From positions 18,856,776-18,920,775 of the forward strand of contig NC_091323.1 in NCBI RefSeq assembly GCF_038502225.1: 64,000 nucleotides of DNA, read 5' to 3'. The notes beneath the pieces were generated by a model that was given only the letters and a program-made list of their open reading frames with translations, was not told the DNA's origin and did not search any database. Position numbers and translations under genes: made by a program. The DNA is from Cherax quadricarinatus (lineage: Eukaryota; Arthropoda; Malacostraca; Decapoda; Parastacidae). Shown here in pieces: positions 49,808-59,874 of this stretch. Within the stretch, counting starts at the first letter, position 1. The number at the start of each line of letters is the position of its first letter.

Positions 49808-50897
49808 CAAGCAGGGATAACAGGGAAGGCACTACAATGGATCAGGGATTACTTGTCAGGAAGACAGCAGCGAGTCATGGTACGTGGCGAGGTGTCAGAG
49901 TGGGCACCTATGACCAGCGGGGTCCCACAGGGGTCAGTCCTAGGACCAGTGCTGTTTCTAGTATTTGTGAACGACATGACGGAAGGAATAGACTCTGAGG
50001 TGTCCCTGTTTGCAGATGACGTGAAGTTGATGAGAAGAATTGACTCGATCGAAGACCAGGCAGAACTACAAAGGGATCTGGACAGGCTGCAGACCTGGTC
50101 CAGCAATTGGCTCCTGGAGTTCAATCCCACCAAGTGCAAAGTCATGAAGATTGGGGAAGGGCAAAGAAGACCGCAGACGGAGTACAGTCTAGGGGGCCAG
50201 AGACTGCAAACCTCACTCAAGGAAAAAGATCTTGGGGTGAGTATAACACCAGGCACATCTCGTGAAGCGCACATCAATCAAATAACTGCTGCAGCATATG
50301 GGCGCCTAGCAAACCTCAGAACAGCATTCCGACATCTTAATAAGGAATTGTTCAGGACCCTGTACACCGTGTACGTTAGGCCCATATTGGAGTATGCGGC
50401 ACCAGTTTGGAACCCACACCTAGCCAAGCACGTAAAGAAACTAGAGAAAGTGCAAAGGTTTGCAACAGGACTAGTTCCAGAGCTAAGAGGTATGTCCTAC
50501 GAGGAGAGGTTAAAGGAAATCAACCTGGCGACACTGGAGGACAGGAGAGATAGGGGGGACATGATAACGACATACAAAATACTGAAAGGAATTGACAAGG
50601 TGGACAAAGACAGGATGTTCCCGAGATTGGACACAGTAACAAGGGGACACAGTTGGAAGTTGAATACACAGATGAATCACAGGGATGTTAGGAAGTATTT
50701 CTTCAGCCACAGAGTAGTCAGTAAGTGGAATAGTTTGGGAAGCGATGTAGTGGAGGCAGGATCCATACATAGCTTTAAGCAGAGGTATGATAAAGCTCAC
50801 GGTTCAGAGAGAGTGACCTAGTAGCGATCAGTGAAGAAGCGGGGCCAGGAGCTCGGACTCGACCCCCGCAACCTCAACTAGGTGAGTACAACTAGGT
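49808..50897 (+). pseudogene. CR1 copy, 3' half (continues 45180-46998)
   Basis: AGGGAAGGCACTACAATGGA starts the text that follows VQKLED... in the intact CR1. One open frame (49853-50821, non-ATG start) has RQQRVMVRGEV, SGVPQGSVLGPVLF, FADD at 50009-50020, NPTKCKVMKIG, YVRPILEYAAPVWNPHL and DVRKYFFSHRVVSKWNSLG. The tail is CAACTAGGTGAGTAC twice, then (AC)n. Confidence 0.92.
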
Positions 50898-50966
50898 GAG
50901 TACACACACACACACACGCACATTCACACACACACACGCACATTCACACACACACGCACATTCACA

Positions 50967-51064
<98 letters not shown>

Positions 51065-51076
51065 CACGCACACACA

Positions 51077-51131
<55 letters not shown>
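50898..51131 (+). repeat. (AC)n microsatellite with CACGCA and CATTCACA variants
   Basis: About 230 bp that starts at the CR1 tail and ends at the next CR1 fragment. Confidence 0.95.
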
Positions 51132-51133
<2 letters not shown>

Positions 51134-51588
51134 TTGCAACACGATTAGTCCCGGAATTGAGGGATATGTCTTATGAGGAGAGGTTAAGGGAACTCAACCT
51201 GATGACACTAGAGGATAGGAGGGATAGAGGGGACATGATAACAACGTATAAAATACTAAGAGGCATTGACAACGTGGACAAGGATCGAATGTTTCAGAGA
51301 TGGGATACAGAAACACGGGGACACAATTGGAAACTTAAAACCCAGAAGAGTCATAGGGATGTTAGGAAGTATTTCTTTAGTCTTAGAGTTGTCAGGAACT
51401 GGAATAATCTGGAGAGTGATGTAGTGGAAGCAAGTTCCATAAATAGCTTTAAGAAGAGGTATGACAAATATCATGGAGCAGGGAGAGAGTGAATTAGTAT
51501 CGACCAGTGAAGAGGCGGGGCTAGGAGCTATGACTCGACCCCTGCAGCCACATATAGGTGAGTACATATAGGTGAGTACACACACAGT
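51132..51588 (+). pseudogene. CR1 3' fragment
   Basis: ATRLVPELRDMSYEERLREL ... TYKILRGIDNVDKDRMFQRW ... DVRKYFFSLRVVRNWNN. The 3' end CATATAGGTGAGTA occurs twice before a short (AC) run. It is truncated at the (AC)n boundary. Confidence 0.9.
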
Positions 51589-51837
51589 GGACGCTGGACT
51601 ACCTCAGTCTTGAGAAGGTGTGCCTCACTCAGTATCTACTCCCATTTTTCTCTTAAGTAGCAGGGAAATTTTCTGCCTTTTAAAAATGTTCTGTAACTTA
51701 TCACCTTTTGACTTGGAATGTTGGTGGGCATTGTTTGTTGCAACTGTTTTTTGTCTTGTATTGTGCTGGTTGTGTATAATATACCCGTAGTATACCCGGT
51801 GGGTGTTCCTGGGGTAAATGCCCCCCCCCCCCCCCCA

Positions 51838-51945
51838 TCCCGGTACATTACCAGGCTTCGCAGTAGACCAGGGCCTGATCATCGAGGCTGTTACTGCCAG
51901 CTGCACGCAGACCAACGTACGACCCACAGCCCGGCTAGTCAAGTA
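51838..51945 (-). pseudogene. LINE 3' tail fragment (family of 46999-49807)
   Basis: The minus strand translates, with a shift, to the conserved GCGSYVGLRA...SNSLVDQAL...EAW tail. A C homopolymer at 51821-51836 borders it. Confidence 0.6.
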
Positions 51946-52455
51946 CTTTAATAATTGTGGTAGGCGCAGTTAGTATTGGTAGTTTTGTTCCCTTTGCTGA
52001 ATTTTGATATTGGCAAAAATATGCTAAGCGTCTTTACTGTAAAGAAAATTAAGCTGATTGCTATGTAAATTGTACAATTGACACCCACCAGTGTCAGTGT
52101 CCGAGCAGTACTGTTTCTTATATACATAAACCACATGCCAGAAGAGATGATCTCTTAAATATTGCTGTTTGTATATGCAAAATTAATTACCAGGATAACA
52201 GATGGAGATATAAATGACTGGAAGACAACTTAGGTTAGAGATGGTTTATTAAACTTAACTCTTACTGACTGTACGTCGGCCACTAAGATTCAAGAACACT
52301 TTAATACTTAAATCAGGGATATAAGATAACTTAAGTATATACTGTATATACAATTAGTTACCCCTGCAGTAATCGCGATCAAGCGATACAAAATGCAAAA
52401 TAACCACGGAAGAGGGGGGGGTTGAGTGATAGTTCTAGGCCTTTCGTGTTGCAAT
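51946..52455. other. Unique AT-rich DNA, no gene seen
   Basis: No supported feature. Confidence 0.45.
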
Positions 52456-52469
52456 CGACACATCAGGAG

Positions 52470-52589
52470 TTTGGTAGGTAAGACACATAGGCAGCAGTTA
52501 GGCAACTTAATTCCGGAATAAAGTTGCCTAACTGTTGCCTATGTGTTCTTACCTACCAGCCTGTCGGTATTGCATACCATTTTGATATT
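52470..52589. mobile_element. PLE-type inverted mini-unit with 11-bp target duplication
   Basis: Flanked by CACATCAGGAG at 52459-52469 and 52590-52600. The insert is two copies of the sequence downstream of the hammerhead (CCGGAATAAAGTTGCC ... TGTTCTTACCTACC) joined head to head at CCGG. It ends ATACCATTTTGATATT, the shared PLE-unit 3' end. The ribozyme core itself is absent. Confidence 0.75.
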
Positions 52590-52600
52590 CACATCAGGAG

Positions 52601-52733
52601 CTTGCAATGTTGCAGAAAAAATGAGGAATTCTAAGCAAATACGTTCAGAGGAAGCGTGTCTGTTCGAGCACACAAACTTCCTCTGATCGTCTTTGCTTGG
52701 AATTCTTACTTTTTTCCTGCAACAGTGCAAGCT
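52601..52733. repeat. Inverted repeat / foldback, arms about 55 bp
   Basis: GCTTGCAATGTTGCAGAAAA ... CAGAGGAAG is complementary, at roughly 85 percent, to CTTCCTCTG ... TTTTCCTGCAACAGTGCAAGC, with a spacer of about 22 bp. It is the host sequence of the PLE mini-unit. Confidence 0.75.
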
Positions 52734-52739
52734 CTTGCT

Positions 52740-53215
52740 GTATTGATTGCAACACGAAAGGCCCAAAGCTGTCATTCAGCTACTCCTTTTGCACCCTTAG
52801 ATGTATATACTGTGTATGGTATTGGAGCCGGGGCTTGACTATTTACATAATACTCCCCCCCCCCCACATCCCCCGAAACAACATTGCTCACTGCTTGATG
52901 ATAGTTTAAAACCTATTGATTACACGAGTGTCAGTAAAACTTCACGTATTCTGTACACCAATCAAGAATAATTTATTCTCTAAAATATTGATTCTGGTAA
53001 ACTTTGAGGATATATACACAGAAATACACCTGAAGAAGAAGCACACTTCTGGGTGTGTATATCCTTGCTTACTGCCTCTCACTGATCACCTCTTACACAA
53101 GATGATACTCTCACTTAATGAACACTTAATTTGTCATATTCTGTTGACATTGTTATTACTATGTTGTAATGACTGACACTTGTTAAGTGCCTTGATAAGA
53201 GGAGCTTTAGTCACT
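52740..53215. other. Unique DNA, no gene seen
   Basis: One C homopolymer at 52855-52865. No supported frame. Confidence 0.45.
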
Positions 53216-54520
53216 GCTGGGGTGTTGTGTGATTGATCACTGCTGGGTGTTGTGTGATTGATCACTGCTGGGTGTTGTGTGATTGATCACTGCTGGGTGT
53301 TGTGTGATTGATCACTGCTGGGTGTTGTGTGATTGATCACTGCTGGGTGTTGTGTGATTGATCACTGCTGGGTGTTGTGTGATTGACCACTGCTGAGTGT
53401 TGTGTGATTGATCACTACTGGGTGTTGTGTGATTGACCACTGCTGAGTGTTGTGTGATTGACCACTGCTGGGTGTTGTGTGATTGATCACTACTGGGTGT
53501 TGTGTGATTGATCACTACTGGGTGTTGTGTGATTGATCACTGCTGGGTGTTGTGTGATTGATCACTACTGGGTGTTGTGTGATTGATCACTGCTGGGTGT
53601 TGTGTGATTGATCACTGCTGGGTGTTGTGTGATTACTGCTGGGTGTTGTGTGATTGACCACTGCTGAGTGTTGTGTGATTGATCACTACTGGGTGTTGTG
53701 TGATTACTGCTGGGTGTTGTGTGATTGACCACTGCTGGGTGTTGTGTGGTTGATCACTACTGGGTGTTGTGTGATTACTGCTGGGTGTTGTGTAATTGAC
53801 CACTGCTGGGTGTTGTGTGATTGATCACTGCTGGGTGTTGTGTGATTACTGCTGGGTGTTGTGTGATTGACCACTGCTGGGTGTTGTGTGATCACTACTG
53901 GGTGTTGTGTGATTGATCACTGCTGGGTGTTGTGTGATTACTGCTGGGTGTTGTGTGATTGACCACTGCTGGGTGTTGTGTGATTGATCACTACTGGGTG
54001 TTGTGTGATTGATCACTGCTGGGTGTTGTGTGATTACTGCTGGGTGTTGTGTGATTGATCACTGCTGGGTGTTGTGTGATTGATCACTGCTGGGTGTTGT
54101 GTGATTACTGCTGGGTGTTGTGTAATTGACCACTGCTGGGTGTTGTGTGATTGACCACTGCTGGGTGTTGTGTGATTGATCACTACTGGGTGTTGTGTGA
54201 TTGATCACTGCTGGGTGTTGTGTGATTACTGCTGGGTGTTGTGTAATCGACCACTGCTGGGTGTTGTGTGATTGATCACTGCTGGGTGTTGTGTGATTAC
54301 TGCTGGGTGTTGTGTGATTGATCACTGCTGAGTGTTGTGTGATTGATCACTGCTGGGTATTGTGTAATTGACCACTGCTGGGTGTTGTGTGATTGATCAC
54401 TGCTGGGTGTTGTGTGATTACTGCTGGGTGTTGTGTGATTGATCACTGCTGAGTGTTGTGTGATTGATCACTGCTGGGTATTGTGTAATTGACCACTGCT
54501 GGGTGTTGTGTGATTGTGTC
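53216..54520 (+). repeat. 25/21-bp minisatellite, about 54 units
   Basis: The long unit is GATTGATCACTGCTGGGTGT then TGTGT (25 bp). The short unit lacks four bases (GATTACTGCTGG). The first 400 bp are all long units and short units appear only after about 53630. Antisense frames reading (SQSHNTQQWSIT)n are a by-product. Confidence 0.95.
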
Positions 54521-54600
54521 ACTGCTGCTTTTGTGATTGGGCTCTGCTATTAGTGATTGCTCAGTGCTGTTCTGTTGTAGGTCACTGCTGCGTGTTGTGT

Positions 54601-55905
54601 GAAGGTAGGAGGGAGGGAGGGTCATGAACAGGGGTAGTAAGGTAGGAGGGAGGGAGGGTCATGAACAGGGGTAGTAAGGTAGGAGGGAGGGAGGGTCATG
54701 AACTGGGGTAGTAAGGTAGGAGGGAGGGTCATGAACTGGGGTAGTAAGTTAGGAGGGAGGGAAGGTCATGAACTGGGGTAGTAAGGTAGGAGGGAGGGAA
54801 GGTCATGAACTGGGGTAGTAAGGTAGGAGGGAGGGAAGGTCATGAACTGGGGTAGTAAGGTAGGAGGGAGGGAAGGTCATGAACTGGGGTAGTAAGGAAG
54901 GAGGGAGGGAAGGTCATGAACTGGGGTAGTAAGGAAGGAGGGAGGGAAGGTCATGAACTGGGGTAGTAAGGAAGGAGGGAGGGAAGGTCATGAACTGGGG
55001 TAGTAAGGAAGGAGGGAGGGAAGGTCATGAACTGGGGTAGTAAGGTAGGAGGGAGGGAGGGTCATGAACTGGGGTAGTAAGGAAGGAGGGAGGGAAGGTC
55101 CTGAATTGGGGTAGTAAGGTAGGAGGGAGGGAAGGTCATGAACTGGGGTAGTAAGGTAGGAGGGAGGGAAGGTCATGAATTGGGGTAGTAAGGAAGGAGG
55201 GAGGGAAGGTCATGAATTGGGGTAGTAAGGTAGGAGGGAGGGAGGGTCATGAACTGGGGTAGTAAGGTAGGAGGGAGGGAAGGTCATGAACTGGGGTAGT
55301 AAGGTAGGAGGGAGGGAAGGTCATGAATTGGGGTAGTAAGGTAGGAGGGAGGGAGGGAGGGTCATGAACAGGGGTAGTAAGGTAGGAGGGAGGGAAGGTC
55401 ATGAACTGGGGTAGTAAGGTAGGAGGGAGGGAAGGTCATGAATTGGGGTAGTAAGGTAGGAGGGAGGGAGGGAGGGTCATGAACAGGGGTAGTAAGGTAG
55501 GAGGGAGGGTCATGAACTGGGGTAGTAAGGTAGGAGGGAGGGTCATGAACTGGGGTAGTAAGGTAGGAGGGAGGGAAGGTCATGAACTGGGGTAGTAAGG
55601 TAGGAGGGAGGGAAGGTCATGAACTGGGGTAGTAAGGTAGGAGGGAGGGAAGGTCATGAACTGGGGTAGTAAGGTAGGTAGGAGGGAGGGAGGGTCATGA
55701 ACTGGGGTAGTAAGGTAGGTAGGAGGGAGGGAGGGTCATGAACTGGGGTAGTAAGGTAGGTAGGAGGGAGGGAGGGTCATGAACTGGGGTAGTAAGGTAG
55801 GTAGGAGGGAGGGAGGGTCATGAACTGGGGTAGTAAGGTAGGTAGGAGGGAGGGAGGGTCATGAACTGGGGTAGTAAGGTAGGTAGGAGGGAGGGAGGGA
55901 GGGAG
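54601..55905 (+). repeat. 37-bp G-rich minisatellite, about 35 units
   Basis: The unit is GTAAGGTAGGAGGGAGGGAA then GGTCATGAACTGGGGTA, with 33- to 41-bp length variants from GGGA and GGTA gain or loss. Right-end units carry an extra GGTA and more GGGA. Most units have four G-runs. Confidence 0.95.
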
Positions 55906-55914
55906 GGAGCGCGA

Positions 55915-56790
55915 AGTTACAAAGGTTCGGTGGATCAGTTTGGGAGGGTATATAAAAGAAGAGAATTAAAAATAAACATATGAAAGAGCAAGGTAACGAG
56001 GGTAACAAAAAATTTAGGCAGTGAAACATTAGATATCAGATTAGAGGAGGTGAAAGTATTCATATATTTGGGAGTGGACTTGTCGACAGTTGGGTCTGTG
56101 AAAGATGAGGTGAACCATAAAATTGACAAAGGGAAAAAGGTGAATGGTGCTTTGAGGAGTCTACAGGGACAAAGAGCGTTATTCATAGAGACAACAATGG
56201 GAATGTATGAGAGTATAGTGGTACCAACACTCATATATGGGTGTGAAGCATGGGTTGTGAATGTTGCATCTAGGAGGAGGCTGGAGGCAGTAGAGATATC
56301 TCTGAGGGCAATTTGTGGTGTGAATATTATGCAGAGAATTCGTATCTTGGAGATTAGGAGGAGGTGCGGCATTACTAAAACTATTATCCAGAGGGCTGAG
56401 GAGGGGCTGTTGAGGGGGTTTGGACATTTAGAGAGAATGGAACAAGATAGGATGACTTCGAGAGTGTATAAATCTGTAGTGGAGGGAAGACAGGGTAGGG
56501 ATCGTCCTAGGAAAGTTTGGAGGGAGGGGGTAAAGGAGGTTTTGTGTGCGACGGAGTTAGACATCCAGCAAGTGTGTGTGAACGTGTTAGATAGGAGTGG
56601 AAACAATTGGTTTGGTTTTTATGATTCTTCGTGCTGTTGGAGTGTAAGCAAAGTAACATTTATTAAGGGATTCAGGGAAACCGGTTAGCCGAAGTCCTGG
56701 AAGTGGGAAGTACATTGCCTGCACTTTGAAAAATGGGTGGGAATATTTATAGTGTTGAACTGAAGTATCAGCACCCCTCTGACAGGACAG
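55915..56790 (+). pseudogene. RTE-type LINE 3' part
   Basis: 5' truncated at the G-rich array. 55915-56049 corresponds to the RT stretch after FADD (VCKRRKLKVN) and is frameshifted. The frame 56050-56610 has YLGVDLSTVGSVKDEVNHKI, VPTLIYGCEAW, RRRCGITKTIIQRAEEGLLR and GHLERMEQDRMTS. The 3' UTR follows to about 56790 (TGCCTGCACTTTGAAAAATG ... CACCCCTCTGACAGGACAGT). It is the same family as 32583-34018. Confidence 0.85.
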
Positions 56791-56799
56791 TGAAAACAT

Positions 56800-57135
56800 A
56801 AACACATATGCAGTTTAATGTGATCCTTTATTGACAACGTTTCGCCCACACAGTGAGCTTTTTCAAGTCACAAACAGATCTACATGGGGGGAAGGTACGT
56901 GAGAATTTATAGTCAGGTTCAGAATGTTGAGGTCAGGTGGAGAATGCTGCATCTGATGATCTCCCGGATGGGTATTAAACATCTTCAACACACCCAGAGA
57001 AGACACTGCCGAAAAGAGATACATAGTCCTCCCCACCAACTCCATTGCCAAACATGTTTCCAACATCTTTTCCAATACATCATTCCAAGTATCTACCTCC
57101 ACAACCACGACCATCAAGGACATCACCAGTAGTTG
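56800..57135 (-). repeat. PLE-type terminal unit with hammerhead
   Basis: A minus-strand unit with the usual order: body, hammerhead, AATAAAGGATCACATT, then CATATGTGTTTATG at the 3' end. The body is not homologous by eye to the 400-bp or 470-bp monomers, so it is another subfamily. Confidence 0.55.
56832..56877 (-). ncRNA. Hammerhead ribozyme motif, U3:A8 type
   Basis: Minus strand: helix I TGAC pairs with GTCA after the cleavage site. The core is TTGAAAA (U3, A8) plus one A. Helix II GCTCAC/GTGGGC has one G:U pair and loop TGT. Then GAAACGTT|GTCA. Confidence 0.58.
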
Positions 57136-57139
57136 GTTT

Positions 57140-57570
57140 AGAAAGACACGTAAGCAAACACTATGACATATTTATTAGAAAACGTTTCTGTCCTGGGACC
57201 TTGATCACTTCTAACATACAGAGGTAGAAAGACATTATATATATATATAGGCGGAGAGTGAGATGTGAGTGACGCACGTGACCTGAGGAATGTCATAAGA
57301 ACATAAGAATGGAGGAACACTGCAGAAGGCCTACTGGCCCATGCGAGGCAGGTCCTTATCAAAAACAACCTCTACCTATGATGAGGACGGGTAGACGATG
57401 AAATCATGCGACTCCTGTGTTGTTGGGTTGGTGGTGCTTAAGTATCATGTATGCCAATGTTTTTGAAATTTTGTAGTTTCCAGTGTTGCGTTCTATAGTG
57501 TCGGTGACGGCGATCAGTGAGGCTTCTAGGCACCGTCGGCGTCTGAGGTCTGGTTCGGTGAAAACGAGTT
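57140..57570 (-). pseudogene. Penelope-like element C-terminus and 3' UTR
   Basis: The minus strand of 57570-57395 reads AQLVFTEPDLRRRRCLEASL then IAVTDTIERNTGNYKISKTL, the end of a GIY-YIG-type PLE protein, and stops at GVA. 57394-57140 is the 3' UTR, containing a hammerhead (57172-57215). It lies head to head with the plus-strand PLE at 57573. Confidence 0.75.
57172..57215 (-). ncRNA. Hammerhead ribozyme motif, G3:C8 type
   Basis: Minus strand: helix I TTAGAA pairs perfectly with TTCTAA (6 bp). The core is GTGATCA (57202-57208), with G3 and C8 replacing the usual C3 and G8, plus one A. Helix II is GGTCC/GGACA with four pairs and loop CA. Then GAAACGTT. The swapped 3:8 pair is the notable feature. 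Confidence 0.62.
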
Positions 57571-57610
57571 GTGCCTCAATATCCAGGCCCTTCTCAACAA
57601 GATCAATGCA

Positions 57611-57818
57611 TATTGTTTCATACTATGGAACAATGCTCTTCTCCAGACTGAGGGACTGACCACCTCAAAACTTTAAGGGTGATGGACTGATTACATCGTC
57701 TTCAAGTATCTTCTGCTTCTATCAACTTTTCTGTACTTGACTGAAGAAGCCTACTGTGTAGGCGAAACGTTTCATAATAAAGATATCTAACTGTTGCATT
57801 TTATACCATTTTAATGTT
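57611..57818 (+). mobile_element. Ribozyme unit inserted in PLE, 13-bp target duplication
   Basis: CAAGATCAATGCA flanks it at 57598-57610 and 57819-57831. The 208-bp insert has the body GACTGACCACCTCAAAACTT, a hammerhead and the 3' end ATACCATTTTAATGTT. The 5' end is truncated relative to the 400-bp monomer at 60.25 kb. Confidence 0.85.
57733..57782 (+). ncRNA. Hammerhead ribozyme motif, C3:G8 type
   Basis: Helix I TGA (57738-57740) pairs with TCA. The core is CTGAAGA (57741-57747) plus A. Helix II GCCTAC/GTAGGC is perfect (6 bp) with loop TGT. GAAACGTT ends at 57771. Predicted cleavage follows T57771. Confidence 0.68.
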
Positions 57819-57831
57819 CAAGATCAATGCA

Positions 57832-58619
57832 GTTGAACCATCAATAAAGTTTATACTTGAACTCGAAAATGATGGCAAACTTCCTTTCCTCGACGTTCTA
57901 CTGTGCAGATCTCCCGACAGTGACAAACTTCTCTTCAAAGTGTATAGAAAACCCACCAACAAGGACGATCTTATACACTTCTATTCACACCAAGACACCC
58001 GCACTAAGAGAGGAGTCCTCATTGGCTTCTTGAGAGCTCTTCGCATCTCCAGCCCTTGTTTTCTAGAAGAAGAATGCACTTACATAACACAAGCCTTTAC
58101 ACGTCTTCAGTTCCCATCTTTCTTCATCCGAGGCTGCAGACTCGAGGCACAAGCTATCCTCAACAAACCGCCCATGGAACAGCCCCCTAAGCAGTTCATA
58201 GTACTCCCATGTGGTGATGTTGCCACGAATACTCGCCGGGCACTTGCTGTGAGTAACATCAACGTTTCCACCATAAACACATCATCTATCAAAGACCTCA
58301 CTACGAAACGCAGCCCCACACCACTAACTTCTACAGCAGGCGTCTACACTATTCCCTGTGGGTTCTGTCCCAAGAAATATGTAGGCGAGACAGGCAGAGA
58401 TCTTGCAGTCCGCTTGAATGAGCATCGAAATGCCTCTAACAGAGACGATGTAAGGTACGTCTGTGTCCTCCACAGAGACTCCACGGGGCATTTGATGAAC
58501 TGGAATGAGGCACAACTCGTTCTCACCGAACCAGACCTCAGACGCCGACTGCCTAGAAGCCTCACTGATCGCCGTCACCGACACTATAGAACGCAACACT
58601 GGAAACTACAAAATTTCAA
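57832..58619 (+). pseudogene. PLE reverse transcriptase C-terminus plus GIY-YIG endonuclease
   Basis: The RT end reads EPSIKFILELENDGKLPFLD then VYRKPTNKDDLIHFYSHQDT, the LPFLDV and YRKPT motifs of Penelope-like enzymes. After a spacer of about 60 residues comes GVYTIPCGFCPKKYVGETGR then LNEHRNASNRDD, the GIY-YIG nuclease core with its GVY, YVG, Arg and Glu-His positions and a CxxC. The enzyme would nick target DNA and prime synthesis of the element. Near 58547 two bases are missing relative to the minus copy (RRRRCLEAS there), shifting the last codons. The open frame runs into the insert and stops at 58641. The RT catalytic YADD region is absent. Confidence 0.88.
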
Positions 58620-58667
58620 CATATGGGAATCTGAACATTAAAATGGTATAAAATACCTAACATATGG

Positions 58668-58718
58668 GAATCTTTATTCATGAAACGTTTCGCCACACAG
58701 TGGCTTCATCAGTCCAAT
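58668..58718 (-). ncRNA. Hammerhead ribozyme motif, C3:G8 type
   Basis: Minus strand: TATTGGA-CTGATGA-A, helix II GCC/GGC with loop ACTGTGT, GAAACGTT, then TCATGAATA. Helix I keeps two pairs next to the core and four more (TATT/AATA) beyond a mismatch. Confidence 0.6.
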
Positions 58719-59065
58719 ACAAAGTAGAAAGGCGTAAGGAGAGGAGGAGTTTGAGGTAATCAGTCCCTCAGCCTGGAGTCGATGTGTTCAGTCCATCAGT
58801 CTTGTAGAATGTACAGCATAGGGCCGTAGACGTGGCTTATGTACTGTAGTGAGGTGAGGTGAAGCAGGAGGAGGTGGGGTCATAGTGGTACCATCCACTA
58901 GTCGAAGTAGATCTTCGTCCAAAGGTTGAACAAGTGTAGAAGAATTCCTTGTAACAAGATCCCATGATGCTGCAGTGTCTGACAGTTGTGATGACTGGTT
59001 TGAAAAACCGACAATTACCGACTGATTACCTCAAACTCCTCCTCTCCTTACGCCTTTCTACTTTG

Positions 59066-59112
59066 TATTGGACCGATGAAGCCACTGTGTGGCGAAACGT
59101 TTCCTGAATAAA
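59066..59112 (+). ncRNA. Hammerhead motif with one core change
   Basis: TATTGGA-CCGATGA-A, helix II GCC/GGC, GAAACGTT, TCCTGAATA. Helix I GGA/TCC plus TATT/AATA is fully paired around a TG bulge. U4 is replaced by C, which should impair cleavage. Confidence 0.55.
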
Positions 59113-59212
59113 GATTCCCATATGTTGCATAAGTGTCTCAATCTTCAACTTGTCGATTTTTCAAAACCAGTCATTACAAAATTTCAAAAACATTGGCATA
59201 CATGATACTTAA

Positions 59213-59504
59213 GCTAAAAATTAAGACACATGTGCAACATCTGGGTATCTTTATTGTAGACGTTTCGCCATCCAGTGGCTTTATCAATACAAATTCTAGG
59301 ACATAACTTGAAGACAGTAGGACTATACACAGAAGATGAGGTAATCAGTCTCTCAACCTAGGAGTAGGTGCGAAGAGCACCATAGTCGTGGAGATTCTGA
59401 AGCAGAAGAAAGGAGCCTGGCGCTTATATAGCATATTTCCATTGTGTCGGTATTTTATACCATTTATTTCCAACGTCAGTTGTAGCAGACGAGGGCATAG
59501 TCAC
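59213..59504 (-). mobile_element. Ribozyme unit inserted in PLE 3' UTR, 10-bp target duplication
   Basis: TGATACTTAA flanks it at 59203-59212 and 59505-59514. The minus PLE copy confirms the uninterrupted site. The 292-bp insert contains one minus-strand hammerhead near its left end. Confidence 0.82.
59249..59291 (-). ncRNA. Hammerhead ribozyme motif, U3:A8 type
   Basis: Minus strand: helix I TTGTA pairs with TACAA (5 bp). The core is TTGATAA plus A. Helix II is GCCA/TGGC with loop CTGGA or similar. Then GAAACGTC, with C at the cleavage position, the preferred nucleotide in hammerheads. Confidence 0.62.
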
Positions 59505-59673
59505 TGATACTTAAACACCACCAACCCAACAACACACGGGTCACATGATTTCATCGTCTACCCGTCCTCGCATGGGCCAGTAGGCCTTCTGCAGTGTTCC
59601 TACATTCTTATGTTCTCATGTTCTTATGACATTGCTCAGGTCACCATGCGTCACTCACACCTCACTCTCCGCA

Positions 59674-59791
59674 GTTTAAAAACTGTAGTGTAAAGCACCC
59701 TTCTGGCAAGACAGTGATGGAGCGAATGATGGTGAAAGTTTTTCTTTTTCAGGCCACCCTGCCTTGGTGGGAATCGGCCAGTGTGATAATA

Positions 59792-59797
<6 letters not shown>
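59674..59797 (+). mobile_element. RTE LINE 3' UTR fragment
   Basis: GTTTAAAAACTGTAGTGTAA ... CACCCTGCCTTGGTGGGAAT ... GTGATAATAAATA matches the 3' UTR of the RTE copy at 32583. (TA)n follows directly. Confidence 0.85.

Positions 59798-59870
<73 letters not shown>
59798..59870 (+). repeat. (TA)n microsatellite
   Basis: A pure TA run that continues the RTE tail. Confidence 0.97.

Positions 59871-59874
<4 letters not shown>

Larger units (their letters stand above)
58620..59174. mobile_element. Inverted pair of ribozyme units, 13-bp target duplication
   Basis: TACAAAATTTCAA flanks it at 58607-58619 and 59175-59187, and the minus PLE copy shows the uninterrupted site. The 555-bp insert carries one hammerhead on each strand, near its two ends, pointing outward, with subterminal TGATTACCTCAAACTCCTCC on both sides. 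Confidence 0.85.
57573..59655 (+). mobile_element. Penelope-like element fragment carrying three nested ribozyme units
   Basis: Host PLE segments are 57573-57610, 57832-58619, 59188-59212 and 59515-59655. Joined in order they give the end of the RT, a GIY-YIG domain and a 3' UTR collinear with the minus copy at 57140-57570. Inserts at 57611-57818, 58620-59174 and 59213-59504 each have their own target duplication. Confidence 0.85.
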
